Made by a program: the position numbers and the translations under genes. The notes under the pieces are model-generated. The model was given only the letters and a program-made list of their open reading frames with translations, was not told the origin of the DNA and made no database searches. Positions 9,701 through 17,387 of a stretch of 64,000 nt of DNA are shown in pieces; the stretch's first letter is position 1, and every line of letters begins with the position of its first letter. Origin of the DNA: Arthrobacter celericrescens. GTDB lineage: Bacteria > Actinomycetota > Actinomycetes > Actinomycetales > Micrococcaceae. Location: positions 40,842 to 104,841 of the forward strand of contig NZ_QYLP01000045.1 of the NCBI RefSeq assembly GCF_003614925.1. Direction: 5' to 3'.

Positions 9701-9913
9701 CTCGCAACGGCCCTCGCCCTGGTTCCCCTGGTGGTCATGGGCAGCCTCCCGGGACACGAGATCGAACATCCCATGGCCGTGGTGATCCTCGGCGGCCTGG
9801 TGTCCTCGACGCTCGTGAACCTGTTCATCGTTCCATCGCTCTACCTGCGGTTCGCCAAGCCGAAGCAGCGCCGGCGGCCACGCCCGGAGCCCGAGCCGGT
9901 TCCGGCCGCCTGA
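6776..9913 (+). CDS. RND efflux permease, CusA/CzcA-like, second of the pair, proton relay intact
   Basis: The 1045-aa permease starts one base after the lipoprotein stop. It is clearly paralogous to the upstream permease: both have matching VDxxPEFAP-VEIQT N-termini, RSKSV-LSSI, QPLSSTSR, VANV-IWG and GYPGI segments. Helix 4 reads VVDDAIIDVEN at 410-420, so Asp412 and Glu419, equivalent to the essential CzcA residues Asp408 and Glu415, are kept, although the position of CzcA Asp402 is Ala. Helix 10 has GIAARNGILLVNH as in metal-type RND pumps. The C-terminus is a short basic and proline-rich tail. The protein should move a substrate out of the cell at the expense of the proton gradient; the substrate cannot be read from the sequence. 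Confidence 0.9.
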   Translation: MRRIVAASLRFRSIILALAAVLMVVGSAQLSTASVDVFPEFAPPRVEIQTACLGLTASEVEQLVTVPLEEAFNGIEGLDELRSKSVSQLSSIVLLFKPGTDQLNARQLVSERMATVIPTLPTWAAPPVMLQPLSSTSRAMKIGLSSDTRSLMEMSMISYWNIRAHLLRVPGVANVAIWGERLQMLQVQADPVRMKAHKVSLETVMTATSEALDSGLLQYTPGSLIGTGGALETPSQSLSIRHVQAITTPADLAQVTLEERPGGALKLGDVANVVEDHQQLIGDAVIDGGPGIMLIVEKLPWGNTLEVTKGVEEVLKQIEPGLSGIKVDTTLFRPATFIEESIHNLSLALLFGCLLVILVLSLFLFQWRTAFVSVVAIPLSLMAALLVLYWTGGTVNTMVLAGLVIAVGVVVDDAIIDVENIVRRLRKHRAHGDGSGTARVVVNASIEVRGPIVYATLIIIAATVPIFFLDGLTGAFFRPLATSYTLAVLASMVVALTVTPALAFIFLRNAPLEDKDPPVVRVLKRWYHAALQPAVKHPVPGYAAVGVLAIAGFVTAPLLGQSLLPEFKERDFLMHWITQPGTSNAEEVRVSQAACNELMTIPGVRNCGSHIGQAFAADEVVGVNFGENWISVDPAVNYDKTLASIQEVVEGYPGIKRDVQTYLKERIREVLTGSGYAVVVRVYGDDLTVLRAQADKVKKILAEVPGALGAKVELQVEVPQIDVQVDLAKANQYGLKPGDVRRVAATLVGGEEAGDIFRDNKAYDVQVWSPPSTRTSVSSIESLPIDTPSGQKIRLGDVASVQVKPTPNQIERTDGTRRINVSANVKEGDLAAVVEKLNAGLATIEFPTGFHAVVLGEYAERQAASQRLLIFAAGAVIAIYLLLQAAFRSWRLATLIMLTLPVALVGGILAALLGGGILSLGSLVGFLTVMGIAARNGILLVNHFQHLEQQEGEEFGHALVMRGAAERLSPILMTTLATALALVPLVVMGSLPGHEIEHPMAVVILGGLVSSTLVNLFIVPSLYLRFAKPKQRRRPRPEPEPVPAA

Positions 9914-9942
9914 CGCCCTTCGCACACATGAAAGGAATCCCC

Positions 9943-10842
9943 ATGCTCCATCGACGCCGCCGGATCACAGCAGGCACATCGGTGCTGCTGCTGGTCGCGG
10001 CCACGCTGTCAGTCGTGACCGCGGCAAGCGCCAATGCGGCACCGGCGCCAGCCGAGTTGTGCGGACCCGGCTCCGCCATCAACTACTCGTCCGATGACTT
10101 CCCGCAGCCCACGAAGATCAGCAACAAGTGGTTCTCGCTGGTGCCCGGCATGCAGTTCACGACCACCGGCACGGTGACCTCGGCCGACGGCGTCCACAGC
10201 CATTCCGTGGTCCACACCGTCACCGGGCTGACCAAGGAGATCGACGGCGTCACGACCCGGGTGCTCTGGGACCGTGACTACCAGGACGGTCAGCTCCAGG
10301 AATCAGAGCTGGCATTCTTCGCACAGAGCAGTGACAGAACTGTGTGGCTGTTCGGTGAGTATCCGGAGGAGTACGAGAACGGCGAGTTCATCGGAGCGCC
10401 CAGCACCTTCATCCATGGCCTCGCCAAGGCGCAGGCCGGGATCGCCATGCCGGCCCGTCCTTCGCTGAGGGCCCCGGACTATGTCCAGGCGCACGCTCCC
10501 AAGGTCGGCTTCCTGGACTGCGGCAACGTCATCCTGAAGGACCAGCACGTGTGCGTGCCGACCGGCTGCTACAACGACGTCCTGGTCATCGACGAGTACA
10601 ACCCCCTGGACCCTCCGGAAGAGGGGCACCAGCGCAAGTTCTACTCGGCGGGCACGGGACTCGTTAAGGTCACCGCTGTGGGTGGCACGGACCAGGAATT
10701 CATGGACCTCGTCAGCATCCGCACGCTGACCGCGGCCCAGCTGAACCAGGTCAATGCCCAGGCGCTCGAGCAGGACTCCCGCGGCTACGAGGTCAGCAGG
10801 AGCGTCTACGCGAAAACCGCCCCGGCCACGGTCGGTCCGTGA
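9943..10842 (+). CDS. Secreted protein of unknown function, last gene of the RND cassette
   Basis: The 299-aa product has a basic N-terminus (MLHRRRR), a hydrophobic core and a likely signal peptidase I site after SANA at residue 32. I chose ATG 9943 because AAAGGA sits 6 nt upstream; another in-frame ATG at 9928 lacks a good ribosome binding site. The mature protein has four cysteines (first at residue 40), which could form two disulfides, and aromatic- and acid-rich stretches such as WLFGEYPEEYENGEF. I recognise no family or catalytic motif. It lies 29 bp after the second permease and before a strong terminator, so it is probably co-transcribed. A substrate-binding or envelope accessory role is a guess from position only. 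Confidence 0.82.
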   Translation: MLHRRRRITAGTSVLLLVAATLSVVTAASANAAPAPAELCGPGSAINYSSDDFPQPTKISNKWFSLVPGMQFTTTGTVTSADGVHSHSVVHTVTGLTKEIDGVTTRVLWDRDYQDGQLQESELAFFAQSSDRTVWLFGEYPEEYENGEFIGAPSTFIHGLAKAQAGIAMPARPSLRAPDYVQAHAPKVGFLDCGNVILKDQHVCVPTGCYNDVLVIDEYNPLDPPEEGHQRKFYSAGTGLVKVTAVGGTDQEFMDLVSIRTLTAAQLNQVNAQALEQDSRGYEVSRSVYAKTAPATVGP

Positions 10843-10868
10843 ACCGGTCCGAGAACCGGTAGGTGCGA

Positions 10869-10904
10869 CGAAGGCCGGGGCGGTAACTGCCGCCCCGGCC
10901 TTCG
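10869..10904 (+). terminator. Terminator of the RND cassette
   Basis: A perfect 15-bp stem (10869-10883 with 10890-10904) with a TAACTG loop stands 26 bases past the stop of the secreted protein gene. There is no T-run beyond TTCG; stability rests on the long GC stem. Confidence 0.75.
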
Positions 10905-10952
10905 CGTGCGTCAGCGGGCTTCCGGCGGGCGCTTGCGACGTTGGCTACGGAA

Positions 10953-11086
10953 CGTTGAGGGAGGCCGCACTTCGCCCGGGTGTGGTGGGCACCGCGATGG
11001 GCCCCCGGCTGCGAGGGCCCCAGCGCGAGCTTGCGAGCGTTGGGAGCAGCTGGGGACGGGCGGGGCAGGTGCGGCCTCCCTCAACG
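10953..11086. repeat. Long-spaced perfect inverted repeat, possible REP/MITE-like element
   Basis: Bases 10953-10970 are the exact reverse complement of 11069-11086 (18 bp each, 98 bp apart). The interior is very GC-rich and carries smaller palindromes, including GCGAGCTTGCGAGC. The element fills the gap between the RND cassette terminator and the glpK stop codon. No open reading frame inside looks real. It may be a dispersed palindromic repeat or a structured convergent terminator region. Confidence 0.55.
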
Positions 11087-11096
11087 GAGGCTGGAC

Positions 11097-12611
11097 CTAC
11101 TTAACGTCCTCGTCCACCCAGTCCATGGACTTGGTGACGGCCTTCTTCCACAGGCGCAGCTGGCGCTCCTGCTCTTCGACCGGAAGCTGCGGCTCCCAGC
11201 GCTTGTCTTCGCCCCAGTTCGCGGACAGTTCACCGAGGTCCTTCCAGAAGCCGACGGCGAGGCCCGCCGCATAGGCGGCGCCGAGGGCCGTGGTTTCCAC
11301 GACCTTCGGGCGGACGACGGGAACGCCCAGGATGTCCGCCTGGAACTGCATGAGCGCCTCGTTGGCGACCATGCCGCCGTCGACCTTCAGCTCACTGAGC
11401 GGAACGCCCGAGTCGGCGTTGACGGCGTCGAGCACCTCGCGGGTCTGGAAGGCGGTGGCCTCCAGCGCCGCTCGGGCGATGTGCCCCTTGTTTGCGAACC
11501 GGGTCAGGCCCACGATGGCGCCGCGGGCGTCGGCCCGCCAGTAGGGGGCGAACAGGCCGGAGAAGGCCGGGACGATGTACACGCCGCCGTTGTCCTTGAC
11601 GGCCGCGGCGAGGGTTTCGACTTCCGGGGCGGTGGAGATCATGCCAAGGTTGTCGCGCAGCCACTGGATCAGCGAACCGGTGACGGCGATGGAGCCTTCC
11701 AGGGCGTAGTGCGGCTTGGCGTCGCCCAGCTTGTAGCCGAGGGTGGTCAGCAGGCCGTTCTTCGAGTGGACGATTTCCTCGCCGGTGTTGAAGATCAGGA
11801 AGCAGCCGGTGCCGTAGGTGTTCTTCGCCTCGCCGGGCTGGAAGGCGGCCTGGCCGAAGGTGGCGGCCTGCTGGTCGCCGAGGATGCCGGAGACGGGCAC
11901 CTCGCGGAGCAGCTGGGAGCTGTGCACCTGCCCGTACACCTCGGAGGAGGAGAGGATGGCCGGCATCATTGACGCCGGAACGCCGAAGACGTCCAGGATG
12001 TCCTGGTCCCACTGCAGGGTTTCCAGGTCCATGAACATGGTGCGTGAGGCGTTGGTGACGTCCGTGGCGTGCACGCCGCCGTCGGGCCCGCCGGTGAGGT
12101 TCCAGAGCACCCAGGCGTCGGTGTTGCCGAAGATGAGGTCCCCCGCCTCGGCCTTGGCGCGGGCGCCCTCGACGTTGTCCAGGATCCATTTGATCTTGGT
12201 ACCGGAGAAGTAGGTGGCCAGGGGCAGGCCCACCTTCTCCTTGAACCGTTCCACTCCCCCGTCGGCGGCCAGTTCGTCCACGATCGGCTGGGTGCGGGTG
12301 TCCTGCCAGACGATCGCGTTGTAGACCGGCTCGCCGGTGTTCCTGTCCCAGACGACGGCGGTCTCCCGCTGGTTGGTGATGCCGACGGCGGCGATGTCGT
12401 GGCGGGTCAGGCTCGCCTTGGACAGTGCGGAGCCGATGACCTCCCGCACGTTGTCCCAGATTTCCGCCGGGTTGTGTTCCACCCAGCCGGCCTGCGGGAA
12501 GATCTGCTCGTGCTCCATCTGGCCCGTGGAGACGATGTTGCCCGCGTGGTCGAACACGATGGCGCGCGAGCTGGTGGTGCCCTGGTCAATGGCGATTACG
12601 TACTGGTTCAC
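11097..12611 (-). CDS. glpK: Glycerol kinase
   Basis: GlpK phosphorylates glycerol to sn-glycerol 3-phosphate with ATP, trapping it in the cell and feeding GlpD. The 504-aa protein starts [18 protein letters not shown], the phosphate-binding motif of FGGY sugar kinases, and contains [13 protein letters not shown], the glycerol-contacting WQDTRT and the late VDGGM adenosine motif. The length is the family norm. It lies 48 bp downstream of glpF in the same direction, with glpD further upstream, so the three form a glycerol catabolic cluster. The gap to glpF has no terminator-like hairpin, which fits co-transcription. Confidence 0.97.
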   Translation of the reverse strand: MNQYVIAIDQGTTSSRAIVFDHAGNIVSTGQMEHEQIFPQAGWVEHNPAEIWDNVREVIGSALSKASLTRHDIAAVGITNQRETAVVWDRNTGEPVYNAIVWQDTRTQPIVDELAADGGVERFKEKVGLPLATYFSGTKIKWILDNVEGARAKAEAGDLIFGNTDAWVLWNLTGGPDGGVHATDVTNASRTMFMDLETLQWDQDILDVFGVPASMMPAILSSSEVYGQVHSSQLLREVPVSGILGDQQAATFGQAAFQPGEAKNTYGTGCFLIFNTGEEIVHSKNGLLTTLGYKLGDAKPHYALEGSIAVTGSLIQWLRDNLGMISTAPEVETLAAAVKDNGGVYIVPAFSGLFAPYWRADARGAIVGLTRFANKGHIARAALEATAFQTREVLDAVNADSGVPLSELKVDGGMVANEALMQFQADILGVPVVRPKVVETTALGAAYAAGLAVGFWKDLGELSANWGEDKRWEPQLPVEEQERQLRLWKKAVTKSMDWVDEDVK

Positions 12612-12659
12612 GATGACGTCCTTGTCTTTCCGGTTCTGTTCTGTCTGGTTGCTTGGAGA

Positions 12660-13409
12660 CTACTTGGCCACGGTGGCAATGATGGGAACCCAGAGGGCCA
12701 CGACGCCGGCGAGGGTGCCGCCGATCAGCGGACCCACCACGGGAACCCAGGAGTAGGCCCAGTCGCTGGAGCCTTTGCCCTTGATGGGCAGGATGGCGTG
12801 CGCGATGCGCGGGCCGAGGTCACGGGCGGGATTGATGGCGTAGCCGGTGGGGCCCCCGAGCGAGACGCCGATGCCGACCACCAGGAGGGCCACCGCCAGC
12901 GGGCCCAAGCCCGAAGGGGTGCCGCCGAAGGTCAGGATGACGAAGACCAGCACGAAGGTGCCGATGATTTCGGTGACCAGGTTCCAGGGCAGGGTGCGGA
13001 TGGCGGGGCCGGTGGAGAAGACGCCCAGCTTGTTGGCGGCCGCCGTTTCAGCGTCGAAGTGCTGCTTGTGGGCCAGCCAGCTGATCACCGCGCCGAGGAA
13101 GGCGCCGAGCAGTTCGCCGCCGAAATACGTCAGCGTGGAGGCGAAGTCCACGGCGACGCCCGGGGCGTATTCGGCCTTGCCGTTCACCAGGAGGCCGAGG
13201 GTGACGGCGGGGTTCAGGTGGGCACCGGACTTGGCGGCAACGAAAACACCCGCGAACACGGCGATGCCCCACCCCCAGGTGACCATCAGGAACCCGCCGT
13301 TGTTGCCCTTCGTCCCCTTCAGGGCCACGTTGGCCACGACGCCGCAGCCAAGCAGGGTCAGCATCGCCGTGCCGAAGACTTCGGACAGGAAAACAATTCC
13401 AAGAGACAT
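12660..13409 (-). CDS. glpF: Glycerol facilitator (aquaglyceroporin)
   Basis: This MIP-family channel lets glycerol diffuse across the membrane. The 249-aa protein has six predicted helices and both half-helix signatures, HLNPAVT at 64-70 and AINPARD in the second half. The Asp directly after NPAR (NPARD) is a mark of glycerol-conducting rather than water-only channels. The ATG is preceded by GAGGAG at 8 nt. It sits between glpD and glpK on one strand. The leader between glpD and this gene contains four successive hairpins, which may uncouple or tune its expression. Confidence 0.96.
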   Translation of the reverse strand: MSLGIVFLSEVFGTAMLTLLGCGVVANVALKGTKGNNGGFLMVTWGWGIAVFAGVFVAAKSGAHLNPAVTLGLLVNGKAEYAPGVAVDFASTLTYFGGELLGAFLGAVISWLAHKQHFDAETAAANKLGVFSTGPAIRTLPWNLVTEIIGTFVLVFVILTFGGTPSGLGPLAVALLVVGIGVSLGGPTGYAINPARDLGPRIAHAILPIKGKGSSDWAYSWVPVVGPLIGGTLAGVVALWVPIIATVAK

Positions 13410-13430
13410 CTTTGACTCCTCATTTCAGGT

Positions 13431-13564
13431 GTTGCGGCCCCGCGGGTTCTGCGGGCCGCAACGCTCTTCTCATACCGGCCGGCGGGGTGGAGCCGGCCGG
13501 CGGCGGGGTGTCCGTGCTGCACGGGCACCCCCGCCTTGGTTCCCGCGCCGGATGGGCGGGAACC
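13431..13564 (-). promoter_or_regulatory. Run of four hairpins in the glpD-glpF spacer
   Basis: Four inverted repeats follow one another in 134 bases: 13431-13439/13454-13462 (9 bp), 13475-13483/13492-13500 (9 bp), 13503-13510/13526-13534 (8 bp with one bulge, extended by an inner CCGTG/CACGG stem) and 13538-13546/13556-13564 (9 bp). They lie 16 bases past the glpD stop and end 21 bases before the glpF start. The first met by RNA polymerase may terminate or stabilise glpD mRNA; the others would form the 5' leader of glpF-glpK. The function is inferred. Confidence 0.6.
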
Positions 13565-13580
13565 GAATTCCACGCGCGCG

Positions 13581-15335
13581 TCAGTACACGAGGCTGTGTA
13601 CCGTGACCCGGTGGAAGCGCTGCAGTACGTCCTGGGCGTGCCGGATTTCGTTGGCCTTGCGGGCCTTGTCCCAGCCCAGCGGTCCGGCCAGGACGTCGGC
13701 CAGTTCGTTGAGCAATTCCCCGGTGACGAGTCCGCGGAAGGCAAGGGAAGTGCGGCGGATCAGCACGTCCACGAGGTGGCCGATCTGCTCGTGCGCGGCC
13801 ATGAACTCCAGTTCCCGGACGCTCAGTTCGTGGGTGGAGCGCAGCAATTCGTCGTGGCCGGCCCTCAGGTAGCCGAGGACCTCCTCGGCGCGGGTGCCGT
13901 AACGGGCCAGGAGCCCGGCCACCCGCTCGGCGCCGAAGCCCGGAGACACGTGCCGCTTGATCCAGTCCTGCTCGCCGTCCTCGCTGGAGGGGAAGCCGGC
14001 GCCGCCGCCGATGGCGAGTTTCGCCGTCGAGACTTTGCGTTCCATGCCCAGTTCGGCGAGCACGTCGTTGCTGAGGTGCTCGGCCAGCGCGCGGAAGGTG
14101 GTCCATTTGCCGCCCACCAGGGAGAGGACGACGGCGGAGCCCGCCCCGCCGGGGACGCTCCGCTCGATGCGGTAGTCGCGGGAGACGAAGCCCGGCTGGG
14201 TGTCGTCGTGGCGGGGCAGCGGCCGGACGCCGGAGAAGCTGTAGACGATCTGGCTGCGGTCGACCCGGATAGCCGGGAACACCTTGCCCACCAAGTCGAA
14301 GAAGTAGTCGATCTCCTGCTCGGTGCAGACGGCGTCCTCGGCCATGTCCGCGTTGACGTCCGTGGTTCCCACCAGGACCCGGTCGCCCATCGGGTAGATC
14401 AGCACGATCCGGCCGTCCGTGTGCTCGAAGAAGATCTCCCGGCCGTTGCACGCGGCCAGCAGCTCCGGGTGGTCCAGCACGATGTGCGAGCCCTTGGTGC
14501 CGCCCATGAAGGTGCTGGGCTGGCCGAGCGAGTTGTTCGTCAGGTCCACCCACGCACCGGTGGTGTTGACGATGACGTCGGCCCGGAAGGTGAATTCCCC
14601 GCCGGTGAGTTCGTCGCGCAGGCGGGCTTCGCCGTCGGCCATCGACACCAGCGAGACGTAGTTGCTGGCCCGGGCGGAACCGCCGTCGAACGCGCTCCCG
14701 GCGCCGGCCTTCACGCCGTCCTGCAGCACGTCCAGGGTGAGCCGCTCCGGGTTGTGGACCGAGGCGTCGAAGTAGGTGGCGGTGTATTTGACCTTCGGGT
14801 CCAGGGCGGGCAGTTCGGCCAGGGCCGCGTCCCGGCCGCGGAACTGGTGGCGCGGGACGCTGCCGCCGTCGCGGGAGAAGGAGTCGTACAGGCTCAGGCC
14901 GAGCTTGATGAGGAAGGCGCCGCGCTCCTTCGGCTTGCCCTGCTTGTGGGTCAGGAAACGCATCGGGGCGGACAGGACGCCGGAGAAGGTGCTGAAGATC
15001 GGGATGGTGGTCTGCAGCGGCTTGACGTAGTGCGGGGCGATCTTCAGCAGGCGGTTGCGTTCGACGACGGACTCACGCACCAGCCGGAACTCGCCGTTCT
15101 CGAGGTAGCGGATGCCGCCGTGGATCATGTGCGAGGACGCGCCGCTGGCGCCCTGGCAGAAGTCACCGCGTTCGACGAGGGCAACGTCCACGCCCTGCAG
15201 GGCCAGGTCGCGGAAGGTGCCGACGCCGTTGATGCCTCCGCCGATGACCAGGACCCGGGCGTGGGGACGGGTACGCAGTGCTGCTGCCGAGGCCCGCTCG
15301 CCTGCTGCGGAAGGGGTGTTCGTGGTGTGTCCCAA
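13581..15335 (-). CDS. glpD: Aerobic glycerol-3-phosphate dehydrogenase
   Basis: GlpD is a membrane-associated flavoenzyme that oxidises glycerol 3-phosphate to dihydroxyacetone phosphate and passes electrons to quinone. The protein has the FAD-binding VLVIGGGINGVGTFRDLALQ near the N-terminus, then GASGASSHMIHGGIRYLENG, and a C-terminal DAO_C-type domain. I chose TTG at 15335 (start M-GHTTNT, 584 aa) because AGGAG lies 9 nt upstream. The frame is open up to 15398, but those extra codons run through the ribosome binding site and the shared regulatory region. It is divergent from the SorC-type regulator, 124 bp away, which probably controls it. Confidence 0.94.
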   Translation of the reverse strand: MGHTTNTPSAAGERASAAALRTRPHARVLVIGGGINGVGTFRDLALQGVDVALVERGDFCQGASGASSHMIHGGIRYLENGEFRLVRESVVERNRLLKIAPHYVKPLQTTIPIFSTFSGVLSAPMRFLTHKQGKPKERGAFLIKLGLSLYDSFSRDGGSVPRHQFRGRDAALAELPALDPKVKYTATYFDASVHNPERLTLDVLQDGVKAGAGSAFDGGSARASNYVSLVSMADGEARLRDELTGGEFTFRADVIVNTTGAWVDLTNNSLGQPSTFMGGTKGSHIVLDHPELLAACNGREIFFEHTDGRIVLIYPMGDRVLVGTTDVNADMAEDAVCTEQEIDYFFDLVGKVFPAIRVDRSQIVYSFSGVRPLPRHDDTQPGFVSRDYRIERSVPGGAGSAVVLSLVGGKWTTFRALAEHLSNDVLAELGMERKVSTAKLAIGGGAGFPSSEDGEQDWIKRHVSPGFGAERVAGLLARYGTRAEEVLGYLRAGHDELLRSTHELSVRELEFMAAHEQIGHLVDVLIRRTSLAFRGLVTGELLNELADVLAGPLGWDKARKANEIRHAQDVLQRFHRVTVHSLVY

Positions 15336-15432
15336 AACTGCTCTCCTGGGGCTGGGGGTTGTGCGCCGCATCACGCCGGGCGCATCTTGCACACCCATTC
15401 TTCGAAATCGTGGAAAATGAAATCAAGCTATT

Positions 15433-15446
15433 TGCACAAACGTGCA
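15433..15446. promoter_or_regulatory. Candidate operator for the glp regulator
   Basis: The interrupted palindrome TGCAC-AAAC-GTGCA lies 14 bases before the regulator start, in the divergent glpD/regulator spacer. Another TTGCACA half-site occurs at about 15390. SorC/DeoR-type regulators bind such paired half-sites, so this is a reasonable operator, not a proven one. Confidence 0.4.
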
Positions 15447-15459
15447 GAACGGAGTTGGG

Positions 15460-16422
15460 ATGCCACGGTCACGACACTCGGACGCGCTCCGGGCGGCACA
15501 GATGTACTACCTTCAGGACCTCACCATGGACGCGATTGCACGGGAGCTGCGGACCTCCCGCTCCACTGTGTCCCGCCTGCTGTCCTCCGCCCGCGACACC
15601 GGGCTGGTGCAGATCCAGATCCGCAGCCCCTTGGACACGGCCCCGGAGCTGGAACGGCTCATCCGCGAGCAGTACGACGTGGACGTCCATGTGGTCCCCG
15701 TGCTGGACACCCTGAACGAGGCCGAAGCCCTGGACCGCGTGGCGATGCAGGCAGCCCGCACCATCGGCCCGCTGGTCGATTCGAACGCAATCATCGGCAT
15801 CGCCTGGGGCGCCACGATCAGCGCCGTGAGCCGGCACCTGACCCGCAAGATCACGCACGACAGCGTCGTGGTCCAGCTCAACGGCGCCGGAAACATGCAG
15901 ACCACCGGCATCACCTATGCCAGCGACATCATGCGCCGTTTCGGCATCGCCTACGGCGCCCGCGTGGAGCAGTTCCCCGTGCCCGCGTTCTTCGACCATG
16001 CCTCCACCAAAACCGCCATGTGGAAGGAGCGCAGCGTGCGGCGCGTGCTGGACCTCCAGGACCGGATGAGCATCGCGATCTTCGGCGTCGGGTCCGTCGA
16101 CTCCTCGTATCCGAGCCACGTGTACGCCGGCGGCTACCTGGACGAGGACGACCTCAAGCTGCTCGCCAGTTCGGACGTGGTGGGCGACGTTGCCACGGTG
16201 TTCTTCCGCGCCGACGGCTCCTCGGACGGGATCACCCTGAACGAAAGGAGCACCGGGCCCAGCCACGAACAGCTGCGCGAGGTGAGGCGCCGCATCTGCG
16301 TCGTGTCCGGCGCGTCCAAGATCGACGGGCTGCGCGGGGCGCTCGCGGCGCGGCTCGCCACCGAACTCATCGTGGACGAAGCCACGGCGCGACGCTTGGT
16401 GAGCTACGGTGACTCCGCGTGA
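15460..16422 (+). CDS. SorC-family sugar-binding transcriptional regulator, likely controls glp genes
   Basis: The 320-aa protein has an N-terminal helix-turn-helix at about residues 10-40 (AQMYYLQDLTMDAIARELRT then STVSRLLSSA) and a SorC-type sugar-phosphate-binding domain with GIAWGATISAVSRHL and a late GVGSVDSSYPSH loop. I chose ATG 15460, with GGAG 5 nt upstream, over GTG 15442, which lies within the palindrome. It is transcribed away from glpD. By position, its likely effector is glycerol 3-phosphate or a related triose phosphate and its likely target the glp cluster. That pairing is inferred. Confidence 0.88.
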   Translation: MPRSRHSDALRAAQMYYLQDLTMDAIARELRTSRSTVSRLLSSARDTGLVQIQIRSPLDTAPELERLIREQYDVDVHVVPVLDTLNEAEALDRVAMQAARTIGPLVDSNAIIGIAWGATISAVSRHLTRKITHDSVVVQLNGAGNMQTTGITYASDIMRRFGIAYGARVEQFPVPAFFDHASTKTAMWKERSVRRVLDLQDRMSIAIFGVGSVDSSYPSHVYAGGYLDEDDLKLLASSDVVGDVATVFFRADGSSDGITLNERSTGPSHEQLREVRRRICVVSGASKIDGLRGALAARLATELIVDEATARRLVSYGDSA

Positions 16423-16436
16423 GCCCGGTGGATAGG

Positions 16437-16442
16437 TAGAGT
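16437..16442 (+). promoter_or_regulatory. -10 element giving a leaderless aldo-keto reductase mRNA
   Basis: TAGAGT ends 7 nt before the ATG at 16450 and there is no Shine-Dalgarno sequence between them, the arrangement of a leaderless actinobacterial promoter. Confidence 0.5.
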
Positions 16443-16449
16443 CTTTGCT

Positions 16450-17328
16450 ATGAAACCCTCGCCGCGCCTCAGCCTCAACAACGGCGTCCTGATCGACCAG
16501 TTGGGGTTCGGTCTGTACAAGGTCCCCCCGGCCGACGCCGCGGGGCTGGTGTCAACGGCCGTCGCCACCGGATACCGCCATTTCGACACGGCCGCCATGT
16601 ACGCCAACGAGACCGGCGTGGGCAAGGGAATCGGCCGTGCGCTCGCCCCGACGGACGGCTTTGAAGACACCGGCGGGTCCGGGGAGGAGTTCCACTCGCT
16701 CTCCCGCAACGACATCTTCGTCACCACCAAGCTGTGGAACGACGACCAGGGCTACGACTCCACCTTGCGCGCCTTCGACGAGTCCATGACACGGCTGGGC
16801 CTGGACCACGTGGACCTCTACCTGATCCACTGGCCGTGCGCCGGCCGCGGGCTGTTCCAGGAAAGCTACAAGGCCATGGAGACCCTCTACCGCGAGGGCC
16901 GTGTCCGGGCCATCGGCGTTTCCAACTTCCAGGCCGCGCACCTGGAGACCCTCATGTCGTCCGCGGAAGTGGTTCCGGCGGTCAACCAGATCGAACTCCA
17001 CCCGTGGCTGCAGCAGGGCAAACTCCGGGCCCTTCACGAGCAGCTGGGCATCCGCACCGAGGCCTGGAGCCCGCTCGGCCGCGGCCACGTGCTGGCGGAC
17101 CCGGCCATCCTGGCGCTCGCCGAAAAGCACGGCAGGACGCCGGCCCAGATCGTGATCCGCTGGCACCTGCAGCTGGGCAACATCGTCATCCCCAAGGCGA
17201 GTTCCGGTTCCCGCATCGAGGAAAACTTCAGAGTGTTCGACTTCGAGCTGCCCGCCGAAGACATGGACGGCCTGGCCTCCCTCGAACGCCACCACCGCAC
17301 GGGCTCGCACCCGGACAACGTCAACTAA
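16450..17328 (+). CDS. Aldo-keto reductase (AKR5-like)
   Basis: This cytoplasmic NADPH-dependent oxidoreductase of 292 aa has the complete catalytic tetrad: Asp46 and Tyr51 in FDTAAMY, Lys94 in VTTKLW and His127 in LIHWP. The cofactor end is seen in VIPKASSGSRIEENF. It most resembles 2,5-diketo-D-gluconic acid reductases and related carbonyl reductases; the true substrate is unknown. A stretch of about 15 extra residues (FEDTGGSGEEFHS) between the Tyr and Lys regions is an insertion compared with compact family members. It has its own -10 box immediately upstream, so it need not depend on the regulator gene before it. Confidence 0.93.
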   Translation: MKPSPRLSLNNGVLIDQLGFGLYKVPPADAAGLVSTAVATGYRHFDTAAMYANETGVGKGIGRALAPTDGFEDTGGSGEEFHSLSRNDIFVTTKLWNDDQGYDSTLRAFDESMTRLGLDHVDLYLIHWPCAGRGLFQESYKAMETLYREGRVRAIGVSNFQAAHLETLMSSAEVVPAVNQIELHPWLQQGKLRALHEQLGIRTEAWSPLGRGHVLADPAILALAEKHGRTPAQIVIRWHLQLGNIVIPKASSGSRIEENFRVFDFELPAEDMDGLASLERHHRTGSHPDNVN

Positions 17329-17374
17329 GAGCGCCGCCCATGAAGAGCGCTGCCAACTAGACCCCCAGCCGACT

Positions 17375-17380
17375 TAGGAT
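17375..17380 (+). promoter_or_regulatory. -10 element giving a leaderless hydrolase mRNA
   Basis: TAGGAT ends 7 nt before the ATG at 17388, with no ribosome binding site between them. Confidence 0.5.
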
Positions 17381-17387
17381 CCTACGC

